A DNA stretch of 64,000 nt from Microbacterium sp. (lineage in GTDB: Bacteria; Actinomycetota; Actinomycetes; Actinomycetales; Microbacteriaceae): positions 388,395 through 452,394 of the forward strand of contig NZ_JAFKIP010000006.1 of the NCBI RefSeq assembly GCF_017305435.1. The letters are read 5' to 3'. The notes beneath the pieces are model-generated. The model was not told the DNA's origin and did not search any database. It saw nothing but the letters and a program-made list of their open reading frames with translations. Each line of letters opens with the position of its first letter. Position 1 is the first letter of the stretch. Of this stretch, positions 56,576-64,000 are shown one piece after another. The position numbers and the translations under genes were made by a program.

Positions 56576-57388
56576 TCAGGCGGGTATGGCGCCCATGCGT
56601 GCGAGGAACTCGGCGTCGGAGGCGGCGTGTAGAGCCGCATGGCGCTCGCGGAACACGCGCGTGGACCTGTCCGCCGGCCAGTGCGGGCCGAGGTGACCGG
56701 CGGGCAGCCCCGGATCGGCGCGGAGGAGCGCGAGCCAGTCGGCGACCAGCGCGGTACGCGCCGTCAGCGCCGGCATGCGTCCGCCGTAGTCTGCCGCGCC
56801 CTCCCATTCCCGAAGAAACAACTCGTGCTCGGCCCGGATCTCATCGATCTGCCACGCCGAGGCGACCGCGTCGCCCATCTCGTATCCCTCGATCTCGGAG
56901 GCCCGGAACGCCTGGACCGTCCCGGGCGGCAGGTCGTCCTGAAGCGGGCCGAGAGCGGATGCCAGGTCGATGGCACCGGGCGCCACCCAGAGACCGTCTC
57001 GCAGCGGAGCGAATCCCGCCCAGGTCAGGCTCGCGCGCAGCTGATGCCGCAGGCTGCGGTGCCGCTCGGCGACGCTGAACGTGACGAGGGTCCACCCCGC
57101 GCCTCGCGGCGCGAACGGATCGGTGCGCTCGACACGCTCCGCGGCCTCGTTGAGCACGTCCTTGGCGCGATCGGTCAGGTGGAACCCGATCTCGCGTCCG
57201 CGACGGACCCGGCCCAGCAGTCCGCGTTCGCGCATGCGGTCGAGTGATGCACGGGTGGTCGGCCCCGCGATGCCCGCGCCGTCCAGCACGTCGATCAGGA
57301 CGGACGCGGGCACCGGATCGTCGGTGCGCCCGACGACCATCTCGCCGAAGAAGGCGAGCAGGAGCTGGACCGGTTTGCGATTTCGCAC
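56576..57388 (-). CDS. PaaX family transcriptional regulator
   Basis: A 270-residue protein starting at GTG. The N-terminal winged helix reads RKPVQLLLAFFGEMVVGR, VLDGAGIAGPTTRASLDRM and RERGLLGRVRRGREIGFHLT. The PaaX central and C-terminal parts follow (GAGWTLVTFSVAERHRSLRHQLRASL, GLWVAPGAI, HWPADRSTRVFRERHAAL). It is the last gene of the ABC operon, 5 bp after the ATPase gene. PaaX proteins respond to aromatic acyl-CoA esters such as phenylacetyl-CoA. Here it may tune aromatic uptake. Confidence 0.85.
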   Translation of the reverse strand: MRNRKPVQLLLAFFGEMVVGRTDDPVPASVLIDVLDGAGIAGPTTRASLDRMRERGLLGRVRRGREIGFHLTDRAKDVLNEAAERVERTDPFAPRGAGWTLVTFSVAERHRSLRHQLRASLTWAGFAPLRDGLWVAPGAIDLASALGPLQDDLPPGTVQAFRASEIEGYEMGDAVASAWQIDEIRAEHELFLREWEGAADYGGRMPALTARTALVADWLALLRADPGLPAGHLGPHWPADRSTRVFRERHAALHAASDAEFLARMGAIPA

Positions 57389-57393
57389 GGCAT

Positions 57394-58194
57394 TCAGCTT
57401 GCCGGACGCACGGCCTCGCCGCGTTTGGCGCGCTGGATCTGCTCGTATACGTGCGTGCGCAGCTCGGTGAATCGAGGGAGCGCCCGCGTCGTGATCTGAT
57501 CGCGCTCGGCATCCAGATCGATCGCCAGATCCTCCTGCACCCAGGTGGGCGACTTCGAGAGGACGACGACGCGTTCGCCGAGATACACGGACTCGTCGAT
57601 GTCGTGGGTCACGAAGAGGATCGACATGCCGCGTTCGCGATGGAGCGTGCGGACGAGATCCTCCAGGTCGGCCCGAGTCTGCGCGTCGACGGCGGCGAAG
57701 GGCTCATCCATGATGAGGACCTCCGGCTGGTACGCGACGGCGCGGGCGATGGCGACGCGCTGCTGCATGCCTCCCGACAGCTGCCAGGGGTAGCTGCTCG
57801 CAGCGTGGTCGAGACCGACCGCGAGCAGGGCGTCGGAGACGAGGCGCTCCCGCTCGACCTTCGTCAGCTTCTTGTGCTTGAGCGGGAGCTCGACGTTCCC
57901 GCGGACCGTGAGCCACGGATACAGGCTGCGACCGTACTCCTGGAACACGAGCGCCATGTTCGGCGGCGGCCCCTGCACCTTCTTGCCGTCGAGCGCGACG
58001 CTGCCGGACGTGGGCTTGAGGAGCCCCGCGATGCATTTGAGCAGGGTCGTCTTGCCGCAGCCCGAGGGCCCGACGATGCAGACGAGCTCACCCGAACGCA
58101 TCGTGAAGCTGATGTCGCCGATCGCCTCGACGCTCCCCGTCGAAGATTCGTAGACCTTGCGGAGGTGCTCGACCTCCAGAAGCGCGTCAGACAC
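57394..58194 (-). CDS. ABC transporter ATPase (nitrate/sulfonate/taurine type)
   Basis: A 266-residue ATPase. Walker A GPSGCGKTT is at 42-50, the Q-loop in MALVFQEYGRSLYPWLTV, signature LSGGMQQR at 139-146 and Walker B LIMDEPF at 160-166, with the switch His in VTHDIDES. It starts at a GTG overlapping the upstream permease gene by 8 bp. It is a typical SsuB/TauB-like partner for the two permeases and NMT1-type binding protein encoded upstream. Confidence 0.93.
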   Translation of the reverse strand: MSDALLEVEHLRKVYESSTGSVEAIGDISFTMRSGELVCIVGPSGCGKTTLLKCIAGLLKPTSGSVALDGKKVQGPPPNMALVFQEYGRSLYPWLTVRGNVELPLKHKKLTKVERERLVSDALLAVGLDHAASSYPWQLSGGMQQRVAIARAVAYQPEVLIMDEPFAAVDAQTRADLEDLVRTLHRERGMSILFVTHDIDESVYLGERVVVLSKSPTWVQEDLAIDLDAERDQITTRALPRFTELRTHVYEQIQRAKRGEAVRPAS

Positions 58195-59011
58195 GCTCCA
58201 CCTCCTTGATTCCGTGGTACCAGCGCAGGACGCGCCGCTCGACGACCGAGAAGATCGCTGCGAGCAGCACCCCGATCAGACCCAGCAGCAGGATCCCGCT
58301 CCACATCTCGGCGATGAGGTAGTTGCGCTGGAAGTAGACGATCTGGAAGCCCAGACCGGATGACGAGTAGCCGAGCTCCGAGATCACCATGAGGATCAGG
58401 GCGATCGACAGGGACTGCCGCACCCCCGCCATGATGCGCGGCGAGGCCGCCGGCAGCACGAGGAAGCGCAGCCGCTCGGGAGTGGTCAGGGCGAAGGAGC
58501 GCGCCGTCTCCTTCATGATCTGATCGGTCGCCCGCACACCCTCGATCGTGTTGAGGAGGACGGGCCACACCGAACCCACGACGATCATCGTGATCTTCAT
58601 GACGTCGGTCGGCCCCATCAGCACGACCACGATCGGCAGCAGGACGGGCGGCGGCACCGCGCGGAAGAACTCCAGGGTCGGTTCGAGGAGCTCGCGCAGC
58701 CAGCGCGTGAGTCCGATCACGGCGCCGGCGACGATGCCGACGAGGATCGCGATCAGGATGCCGGCGGCCAGGCGACCGAGGCTCGGCAGCACGTCCGTGA
58801 CGAACGCCGGGCCGATCCAGGTCTCGACAAAGGCCTGCGCCAGCTTGCTGGGCGAGGGGAAGAACTTCGCGGGTGAGATCGTCGCCCAGATCCCCCAGAT
58901 CACGATCAGCACGACCGGAAGTCCGAGCGCGTAGGCGGTGTTCTCGCCGATCTTGGCCCACACGCGGGACGGGCGGCGCGGCACGACGACCGTGCTCGTG
59001 TAGAGCGTCAC
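58187..59011 (-). CDS. ABC transporter permease (SsuC/TauC type) 1
   Basis: A 274-residue permease with about six membrane helices. The loop KETARSFALTTPERLRFLVLPAASPRIMAGVRQSL is the binding-protein-dependent transport motif. I start it at GTG 59011, preceded by GAGGAGG; this GTG overlaps the stop of the other permease gene. Two different permease genes imply a heterodimeric channel. Confidence 0.9.
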   Translation of the reverse strand: MTLYTSTVVVPRRPSRVWAKIGENTAYALGLPVVLIVIWGIWATISPAKFFPSPSKLAQAFVETWIGPAFVTDVLPSLGRLAAGILIAILVGIVAGAVIGLTRWLRELLEPTLEFFRAVPPPVLLPIVVVLMGPTDVMKITMIVVGSVWPVLLNTIEGVRATDQIMKETARSFALTTPERLRFLVLPAASPRIMAGVRQSLSIALILMVISELGYSSSGLGFQIVYFQRNYLIAEMWSGILLLGLIGVLLAAIFSVVERRVLRWYHGIKEVERV

Positions 59012-59850
59012 AGGACCTCCTCCCCTCGCACCGACTGGTGCCACGACAGTGATCGGCGTTCGATCACCCGGAAGACGAGATTGATGATGAGACCGAGGAC
59101 GCCCGTGACGACCACGAGCGCATAGACGAGCGGCCAGTCACCCGCGGATTGGGCGAAGACGATCGCGCGCCCGATGCCGGGATTGCCGATGAACATCTCC
59201 GCCGTGATGGCGAGGATCAACGCGACGGCGGCCGCCAGTCGCAGGCCCGTCATCAGGTAGGGCAGCGCCGTGGGGAACACCAGATTGACGATCTGCGACC
59301 GGTTCGACAGGCCGTAGCTCTTGGCCGTGTCGCGTGCGACGGCATCGACGTCGGCGACGCCGTAGAGGACCTGGATGAACACCTGCCAGAAGGACGCGAA
59401 CACGATGATGATCAGCGCGGCCTGCAGTTGGTAGCCGTACAGCAGCACGGCGAGCGGGATGAGGGCGACCGAGGGAATCGGCCGCAGGAACTCGACGACG
59501 GTATGCGTGGCCCTGCGCAGGAAGGGAACGAGTCCGATGACCGTTCCGAGCACCGCCGCGAGGATGGCGGCGAGGGCGAGGCCGATGGCCCATGCGGTCA
59601 TCGTGCGACCCACGTTCCGCCAGAACTCGAGATCACCGACCTGAGCGCCCAAAGCAGTGAGCGTCTGGGTGGCTGTCGGGAAGTACTCCGGATTCACGAG
59701 TCCCGTGCCCGGCAGCAGCTGCCAGGTGAGCAGGAACCCGACGATCCCGGCGACGCCGAGCCCGACCTTGCGGAGGGCCCGGAGGCTCCCGGTCAGGTCG
59801 CGCGCGGAGTTCCGAACAGGTGTCTCGAGCCTGGCGGACGTGGTCGTCAT
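59008..59850 (-). CDS. ABC transporter permease (SsuC/TauC type) 2
   Basis: A 280-residue permease starting MTTTSARLETPVRNSARD. The transport motif is ARDTAKSYGLSNRSQIVNLVFPTALPYLMTGLRLA, with NPGIGRAIVFAQSAGDWPLVYALVVV near the end. It lies 10 bp after the binding-protein gene. It pairs with the 58187-59011 permease. Confidence 0.9.
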   Translation of the reverse strand: MTTTSARLETPVRNSARDLTGSLRALRKVGLGVAGIVGFLLTWQLLPGTGLVNPEYFPTATQTLTALGAQVGDLEFWRNVGRTMTAWAIGLALAAILAAVLGTVIGLVPFLRRATHTVVEFLRPIPSVALIPLAVLLYGYQLQAALIIIVFASFWQVFIQVLYGVADVDAVARDTAKSYGLSNRSQIVNLVFPTALPYLMTGLRLAAAVALILAITAEMFIGNPGIGRAIVFAQSAGDWPLVYALVVVTGVLGLIINLVFRVIERRSLSWHQSVRGEEVL

Positions 59851-59860
59851 CGCGTCGACG

Positions 59861-60850
59861 TCACTTCTGCTGGATGAGCCGCGAGTAGTCGGGCTCCGCA
59901 TCGATGTACTTGTAGCTGACCGCCAGCGCACCCAGCTTCTCGATACCCGCATCCGAGAGATCCCAGGTGAACGTCGGAAGGGTGATGCCCGCTGCCGCCT
60001 CGGCCGGGATCTTGAGGTTGGTCGCGATCGCCGCGCGCACCGCGTCCTCGTTCGACGACGCGAAGGTGAGCGCTTCTTCCATCGCGGCCGCATAGTCCGC
60101 GACGAGATCGGCGTCGTTGTCGATGAGATCCTGCGTCGTGATGCTGGTGAGGACCGTCAGCCCGGGGATGGTCGCCTGGTACGGCGCGACGATCGAGGTG
60201 CCACCCTTGCCCACGACGATCCCGCGGAACGGGTCCGGCGCCCACGCGGCATCCATCGTTCCGGCATCCAGCTGCGCGGGGACGTCGGGGAAGGCGACCT
60301 CGACGAACTTGATCGTCGAGGAGTCGCCGCCGTCGTCGTCGACGGCCTTGCGGATCGTCAGATCGCCGGCGGCGCCGATGGTGTTGACCGAGACCGTCTT
60401 GCCGGAGAGGTCCGCCGGCCGCGTGATCGCCGACCCTGCCGGAACGACGACGGCGTTGACGTCCGTGCCCTCGGCCAGGCTGTTGGCGTAGTTGCCGATG
60501 ATCGCGACGCCGAGATCCTGCAGATCGGCGCGGATCGGTCCGAACGGCTGCCCGATGGCGAACTGGATGTCGCCGCTGAGAAGGGCCGGGATGGCGTTGG
60601 CGCCACCCTGAGCAGGCACGACTTCGACGTTGAGTCCGTGCTTCTCGAAGATGCCCTCGTCGATGGCGGCCCACAGGGCACCGGTCTCGGCGATGGGAAG
60701 CGCGGCGACGCGGATGTCGCGGATCTCTCCGCCAGCGTCACCGCTCCCCGAGGGTGAGGCGGAGCCGCTGGGAGCGGCGGAGTCGGTGCAGCCGCTGAGC
60801 GCAAGGATGGCCGCGGCAGCAAGCGCTCCGACGGCGAGGAACTTCTTCAT
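59861..60850 (-). CDS. NMT1/SsuA-type substrate-binding lipoprotein
   Basis: A 329-residue binding protein. The signal peptide MKKFLAVGALAAAAILALSGC carries the lipobox LSGC, then a Ser/Gly/Pro tether. The mature part begins IRVAALPIAETGALWAAIDEGIFEKHGLNVEVVPAQGGANAIPALLSGDIQFAIG, the pattern of nitrate/sulfonate/taurine/aromatic-acid binding proteins. The cargo is not evident. Its location between pobA and vanAB, with PaaX- and PadR-type regulators nearby, favours an aromatic carboxylate over a sulfonate, but this is inference. Confidence 0.87.
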   Translation of the reverse strand: MKKFLAVGALAAAAILALSGCTDSAAPSGSASPSGSGDAGGEIRDIRVAALPIAETGALWAAIDEGIFEKHGLNVEVVPAQGGANAIPALLSGDIQFAIGQPFGPIRADLQDLGVAIIGNYANSLAEGTDVNAVVVPAGSAITRPADLSGKTVSVNTIGAAGDLTIRKAVDDDGGDSSTIKFVEVAFPDVPAQLDAGTMDAAWAPDPFRGIVVGKGGTSIVAPYQATIPGLTVLTSITTQDLIDNDADLVADYAAAMEEALTFASSNEDAVRAAIATNLKIPAEAAAGITLPTFTWDLSDAGIEKLGALAVSYKYIDAEPDYSRLIQQK

Positions 60851-60941
60851 TGAGGGCCTCTTTCACGTGGTGGTCAGGTGCAGGTCGGCCCCGGGTGTCC
60901 TGGGCGTCTCCGCCCGCGTCACGTCGATGTGCCGATGCTCA

Positions 60942-60971
60942 CATGCTCCGGCATGGAATCAGAACTGTCAA
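60942..60971 (-). promoter_or_regulatory. promoter/operator candidate of the aromatic ABC operon
   Basis: On the minus strand TTGACA (plus 60966-60971) is a consensus -35 upstream of the binding-protein gene, with only a weak -10 (GAGCAT, 18-base spacing). A perfect palindrome CATGC-TCCG-GCATG (60942-60955) occupies the spacer. PaaX-like or PadR-like control is possible. Confidence 0.4.
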
Positions 60972-60988
60972 CACATTTCTGACGCTCG

Positions 60989-61585
60989 TCATGATTTCGT
61001 CGAAATGTCGTCGAGATCGTCGAGGAGCGCGAGCCCGCGGCGCGCCCACGCGATCTCGCCGTCGGCCCGATCGACGAAGCCTTCGTACGTGAAGACCTTG
61101 AAGGCGACGATCGCCTCGGGCTCGTGCCGCGTGTCGGATGCGAGGCGCCGAGCGATGATCGGATGGCTGTGGTCGCGGATCGCGTCGAGCTGCGCCTGCC
61201 ACTGCGCGCGGAGCAGCTCGTAGTGCGCGATGTGCTCGCGCAGACGCGCCCGCGCCGCCGCCGGGTCGGACCACTCGAAATACGCGGCGCGCAGCCGCAT
61301 GGGATCGCGCTCGTGCACGTACTCGACCTTCTCGTCCATCCACCGCGCGAAGGCGTCCACCCCGGCATCCGTGATCGAGTACCGCGTTTTCGTCGAGGCT
61401 GCGCCCCACGGCACGGACTCCCCCTCGATGAACCCGTCCGCGAGCATGCGCTTCAACTCGGGGTAGATCTGGGAGTCCGGCGCATGCCACACGTGCCCGA
61501 CGGAGACATGGAAGGACTTGGCCAGGTCGTATCCCGTCATCGGCTGAGCCGTGAGAAGCGCGAGCAGCGCATAGCGAAGAGTCAT
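60989..61585 (-). CDS. vanR: PadR family regulator, VanR-like
   Basis: A 198-residue PadR regulator. The winged helix at the N-terminus reads TLRYALLALLTAQPMTGYDLAKSF, IYPELKRMLADGFIEGE and TRYSITDAGVDAFARWM. A helical dimerisation domain follows. It is divergent from vanA with a palindrome between them. Vanillate-responsive repressors of actinobacterial vanAB (VanR of Corynebacterium) belong to this family, so the same job is inferred. Confidence 0.85.
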   Translation of the reverse strand: MTLRYALLALLTAQPMTGYDLAKSFHVSVGHVWHAPDSQIYPELKRMLADGFIEGESVPWGAASTKTRYSITDAGVDAFARWMDEKVEYVHERDPMRLRAAYFEWSDPAAARARLREHIAHYELLRAQWQAQLDAIRDHSHPIIARRLASDTRHEPEAIVAFKVFTYEGFVDRADGEIAWARRGLALLDDLDDISTKS

Positions 61586-61642
61586 GGACCCGCCTTCCTC
61601 GGCGATTGCGCATCGCCGAGTCCTACGTTATCTTCCTGCATA

Positions 61643-61660
61643 TATCTATCTTGATAGTTA
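61643..61660. promoter_or_regulatory. PadR/VanR operator candidate upstream of vanA
   Basis: TATCTATC-TT-GATAGTTA: 7 of 8 symmetric pairs, centred in the AT-rich 94-bp divergent gap, 20 bases before ATG 61680 and its GAGGAGG site. Binding here would block vanAB transcription. Confidence 0.6.
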
Positions 61661-61679
61661 TTCGGACGAGGAGGTCCCG

Positions 61680-62819
61680 ATGGCGGAGACAGTCACCGCG
61701 AAGTTGCTCGACTACCCGCGCAATGCCTGGTACGTGGCGGCGTGGGATCACGAGGTCGGCCGCAAGCAGATCCTCTCGCGCACCGTCGCGGGGCGCCCCC
61801 TCGCGCTGTATCGAACGGAGGACGGGCGGCCCGTGGCGTTGGCCGACGCGTGCTGGCATCGTCTCGCTCCGCTCTCCCAGGGCGTCCTCGTGGGCGCCGA
61901 CGGCATCCGCTGCCCCTACCACGGCATCACCTACGACTCCCGTGGCCGCTGCACCTCGATGCCCGCGCAGGAGACGATCAACCCGAGCGCGCTGGTGCCG
62001 TCGTTCCCCGTCGTCGACCGCTACCGGTACCTCTGGGTGTGGGTGGGCGACGCGGCGCTCGCCGACCCCGACCTGATCCCCGACATGCACCAGATGACCG
62101 ACCCCGCGTGGACGGGCGACGGCCTCACGATCGAGGCGCCGTGCAACTACCAGCTGATCCTCGACAACCTGATGGACCTCACGCACGAGGAGTTCGTGCA
62201 CTCCTCCAGCATCGGGCAGAAGGAACTCAGCGAGTCCGACTTCATCACGAGCCACACCGACACGACCGTCACGGTCGAGCGGTGGATGCTCGACATCGAG
62301 GCGCCGCCGTTCTGGCGCAAGAACATGCGCGACAAGTTCCCCGACTTCGAGGGCCGCGTCGACCGGTGGCAGATCATCCACTACGAGGCGCCGTCGACGA
62401 TCTGCATCGACGTCGGGGTGGCGAAGGCGGGCACGGGGGCCCCGGAAGGCGACCGCTCGCAGGGCGTGAACGGCTACGTCATGAACACCATCAGCCCCGA
62501 GACGGACCGCACGAGCCACTACTTCTGGTCGTTCCAGCGCAACTACCGCCTGGAGAGCCAGCTCATCACCACTCAGCTGCGCGACGGCGTCCACGGCGTC
62601 TTCGGGGAGGATGAGGCGATGCTCACGGCGCAGCAGCAGGCGATCGACGCGAACCCGGACTACGAGTTCTACAGCCTGAACATCGACACCGGCGGCATGT
62701 GGGTGCGAAAGCTCCTCGAGCGCATGCTCGAGAGTGAAGGACGCGAGCGCAGCACCCTCGGCCCGGTTCGCTCCACGGGCCCCGCGCCGCTCGCGCCTCT
62801 CACCCCCCTCGCGGGCTGA
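61680..62819 (+). CDS. vanA: vanillate O-demethylase oxygenase subunit
   Basis: A 379-residue Rieske non-heme iron oxygenase. The [2Fe-2S] ligands are Cys58-x-His60 and Cys78-x2-His81 (ACWHRLAPLSQG, RCPYHGITYD). The catalytic iron site is DNLMDLTHEEFVHSSS with two histidines and a downstream Asp. NAWYVAAWDHEV near residue 15 is typical of VanA. It removes the methoxy group of vanillate, giving protocatechuate and formaldehyde. It precedes vanB by 2 bp. Confidence 0.92.
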   Translation: MAETVTAKLLDYPRNAWYVAAWDHEVGRKQILSRTVAGRPLALYRTEDGRPVALADACWHRLAPLSQGVLVGADGIRCPYHGITYDSRGRCTSMPAQETINPSALVPSFPVVDRYRYLWVWVGDAALADPDLIPDMHQMTDPAWTGDGLTIEAPCNYQLILDNLMDLTHEEFVHSSSIGQKELSESDFITSHTDTTVTVERWMLDIEAPPFWRKNMRDKFPDFEGRVDRWQIIHYEAPSTICIDVGVAKAGTGAPEGDRSQGVNGYVMNTISPETDRTSHYFWSFQRNYRLESQLITTQLRDGVHGVFGEDEAMLTAQQQAIDANPDYEFYSLNIDTGGMWVRKLLERMLESEGRERSTLGPVRSTGPAPLAPLTPLAG

Positions 62820-62821
62820 TC

Positions 62822-63805
62822 GTGGCCGTCGCACACACGGAGGTCTGGCAGCGCGGCACCATCGCCACGAACCGTCCGCTCACGCCCGAGATCCGACGCA
62901 TCGAGATCGAGGTCGAGCAGCCCGCCCGGGTCGAACCCGGCGCCCACGTCGACGTGCGTCTGTCCATCGGGGGCGAGCCCGAGCGGCGGTCGTACTCCAT
63001 CGTGGATGCCACACCCGACGGCGCCCGGATCGCGCTGAGCATCTACACCTCGCCGGTCAGTCGCGGCGGCGCGCACGTCATGAACGCGCTGCGCCCGGGG
63101 GATGCCATCGAGATCACCCAGCCGCTCAACGACTTCCCCCTGCGCCCCGGCGCACCGCGGTACGAGCTCATCGCCGGCGGGGTCGGCATCACGGCGATGC
63201 TCGGCATGGCCGAGAGCCTGCGTCGCCGCGGAGCCGACTACCGGCTGCGGTACGCGGGGCGCAGCCGCCCCCTGATGGCCTACCTCGACGACATGACCGA
63301 GCGGCACGGGGAACGCCTCAGCGTGCACGTGCGCGACGAGGGCACGACGATGGATGTCGCCGGTATCGTGTCCGGGATCGCTCCGGGCACCGAGGTCTAC
63401 GTGTGCGGACCGATCCGGTTGATGGACGCGGTGCGTCGCGCGTGGCAGGAGCGCGGACTGCCGATCGCCGACCTGCGCATGGAGACGTTCGGCAACAGCG
63501 GGTGGTTCGATGCCCAGGAGTTCATCGTCCGTATCCCCGCCACCGGGCTGGAGGCCCGCGTCAAGCCGAACCAGACGATGCTCGAAGCGCTGGAGAGCGC
63601 CGGCGCCGACATGCTCTCGGACTGCCGCAAAGGCGAGTGCGGGCTGTGCGAGGTGCGCATCGCCGGGCTCGACGGCGAGATCGACCACAGGGATGTGTTC
63701 TACAGCGAGCGCCAGCGCAATGCGCACGAGAAGATGTGCTGCTGCGTGTCGCGCGTCGTCGCTCCCGCGGGCCGCGACGCGATCGTGGAGATCATCACGA
63801 CGTGA
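62822..63805 (+). CDS. vanB: vanillate O-demethylase reductase subunit
   Basis: A 327-residue class IA oxygenase reductase starting at GTG 62822. The flavin motif RSYS is at 56-59, the NAD-binding GGVGITAM at 119-126 and CGP at 195-197. A C-terminal plant-type [2Fe-2S] ferredoxin carries Cys268, Cys273, Cys276 and a Cys306-308 cluster (the fourth ligand). It transfers electrons from NAD(P)H to VanA. MCCCVSR is longer in cysteines than needed. Confidence 0.93.
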   Translation: MAVAHTEVWQRGTIATNRPLTPEIRRIEIEVEQPARVEPGAHVDVRLSIGGEPERRSYSIVDATPDGARIALSIYTSPVSRGGAHVMNALRPGDAIEITQPLNDFPLRPGAPRYELIAGGVGITAMLGMAESLRRRGADYRLRYAGRSRPLMAYLDDMTERHGERLSVHVRDEGTTMDVAGIVSGIAPGTEVYVCGPIRLMDAVRRAWQERGLPIADLRMETFGNSGWFDAQEFIVRIPATGLEARVKPNQTMLEALESAGADMLSDCRKGECGLCEVRIAGLDGEIDHRDVFYSERQRNAHEKMCCCVSRVVAPAGRDAIVEIITT

Positions 63806-63855
63806 TCAGGGCCCACATCGCGGCCCGACGATCGCTGCTGAAGAGTCCAGAAACG

Positions 63856-63890
63856 CGGAAAGGCCACCCCTGTGTGGGGTGGCCTTTCCG
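63856..63890. terminator. strong terminator between vanB and the rRNA operon
   Basis: A perfect 14-bp stem (63857-63870, GGAAAGGCCACCCC; 63876-63889), extended by one C-G pair, with a 5-base loop. It follows the 5S rRNA 3' end by about 10 bases on the minus strand and lies about 50 bases after the vanB stop on the plus strand. It most likely ends rRNA transcription and can also stop vanAB. Confidence 0.85.
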
Positions 63891-63898
63891 TGAAAAGG

Positions 63899-64000
63899 AG
63901 TCCGGCGGTGTCCTACTCTCCCACAGGGTCCCCCCTGCAGTACCATCGGCGCTGTGAGGCTTAGCTTCCGGGTTCGGAATGTGACCGGGCGTTTCCCTCA
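63899..64000 (-). rRNA. rrf: 5S ribosomal RNA (partial, 5' end off window)
   Basis: The reverse complement reads as the 3' portion of 5S rRNA: conserved CCGAACCCGGAAGC, AAGCCTCACAGCGCCGATGG, and the 3' stem half GGGAGAGTAGGACACCGCC. About 100 of about 118 bases are present; the 5' end and presumably 23S and 16S genes lie beyond the right edge. The aromatic gene region therefore abuts an rRNA operon. Confidence 0.95.

Noticed and set aside
45893-63805. The aromatic region as an integrated mobile island
   Set aside because: It abuts an rRNA operon, but no integrase, tRNA, attachment-site repeats or composition break could be seen by reading.

Overview
The window is GC-rich (long runs of G/C-ending codons, recurrent GGATGCC/GCATCC) and carries features typical of a Microbacterium-like actinobacterium. 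These include tightly packed ATGA/GTGA-overlapping operons, leaderless GTG starts 7 nt after a TAnnnT -10 box, an LAXTG-type cell-wall anchor, three sugar ABC transporters without their own ATPase, and paralogues of a short protein family I associate with Microbacteriaceae. No integrase, transposase, tRNA, CRISPR array or obvious pseudogene was seen. A 5S rRNA 3' end (minus strand) closes the right edge.

Positions 1-15030 form a polyuronide locus. A nine-gene minus operon (DUF2264 protein, lipoprotein binding protein, two permeases, DUF624, GH88 unsaturated glucuronyl hydrolase, FAH-family protein, KduD, KduI) is divergent from a heparinase II/III protein, a DeoR-HTH/LacI-sensor regulator and an acyltransferase fused to a helical domain. 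A Gfo/Idh/MocA enzyme and a large secreted, wall-anchored GH43 protein (to 18200) follow. Lyase or hydrolase products would be imported, cut by GH88, and channelled through KduI/KduD to 2-keto-3-deoxygluconate.

Positions 18553-23748 hold sulphur amino acid genes (cystathionine gamma-synthase/lyase and a CBS-like synthase in one operon, divergent MetY) and a class III aminotransferase. Positions 23796-31055 are a second sugar operon: binding protein, two permeases, class II aldolase, an ADP-dependent-type sugar kinase and mannose-6-phosphate isomerase, with a divergent DeoR regulator. Positions 31126-35627 contain small conserved proteins, a fatty acid desaturase, a ROK kinase and membrane proteins. 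Positions 35653-40643 are a third sugar operon (ABC transporter plus GH1 beta-glucosidase) facing a TetR regulator with a long palindromic operator. Positions 40690-45870 carry a DUF3500 lipoprotein, a DHA2 exporter with its TetR regulator, a PhzF protein and a SIP-domain protein behind a DtxR-type iron box.

Positions 45893-63805 are an aromatic-acid region. The protocatechuate 4,5-cleavage (meta) operon reads ligJ, ligK, ligI, a single-chain ligAB, ligC, an aldo/keto reductase and a signal-less ModA-like protein. A LysR regulator diverges from it. PobA (4-hydroxybenzoate hydroxylase) with an IclR regulator, and VanAB (vanillate O-demethylase) with a PadR/VanR-type regulator, both feed protocatechuate into the operon. 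A nitrate/sulfonate-type ABC transporter ending in a PaaX-like regulator lies between them and is a candidate aromatic-acid importer. No recognisable oxalomesaconate tautomerase (LigU) is present. The ModA-like orphan in the operon is the most interesting unexplained gene in the window.

Gene calls rest on reading protein motifs and gene context. No database search was possible.
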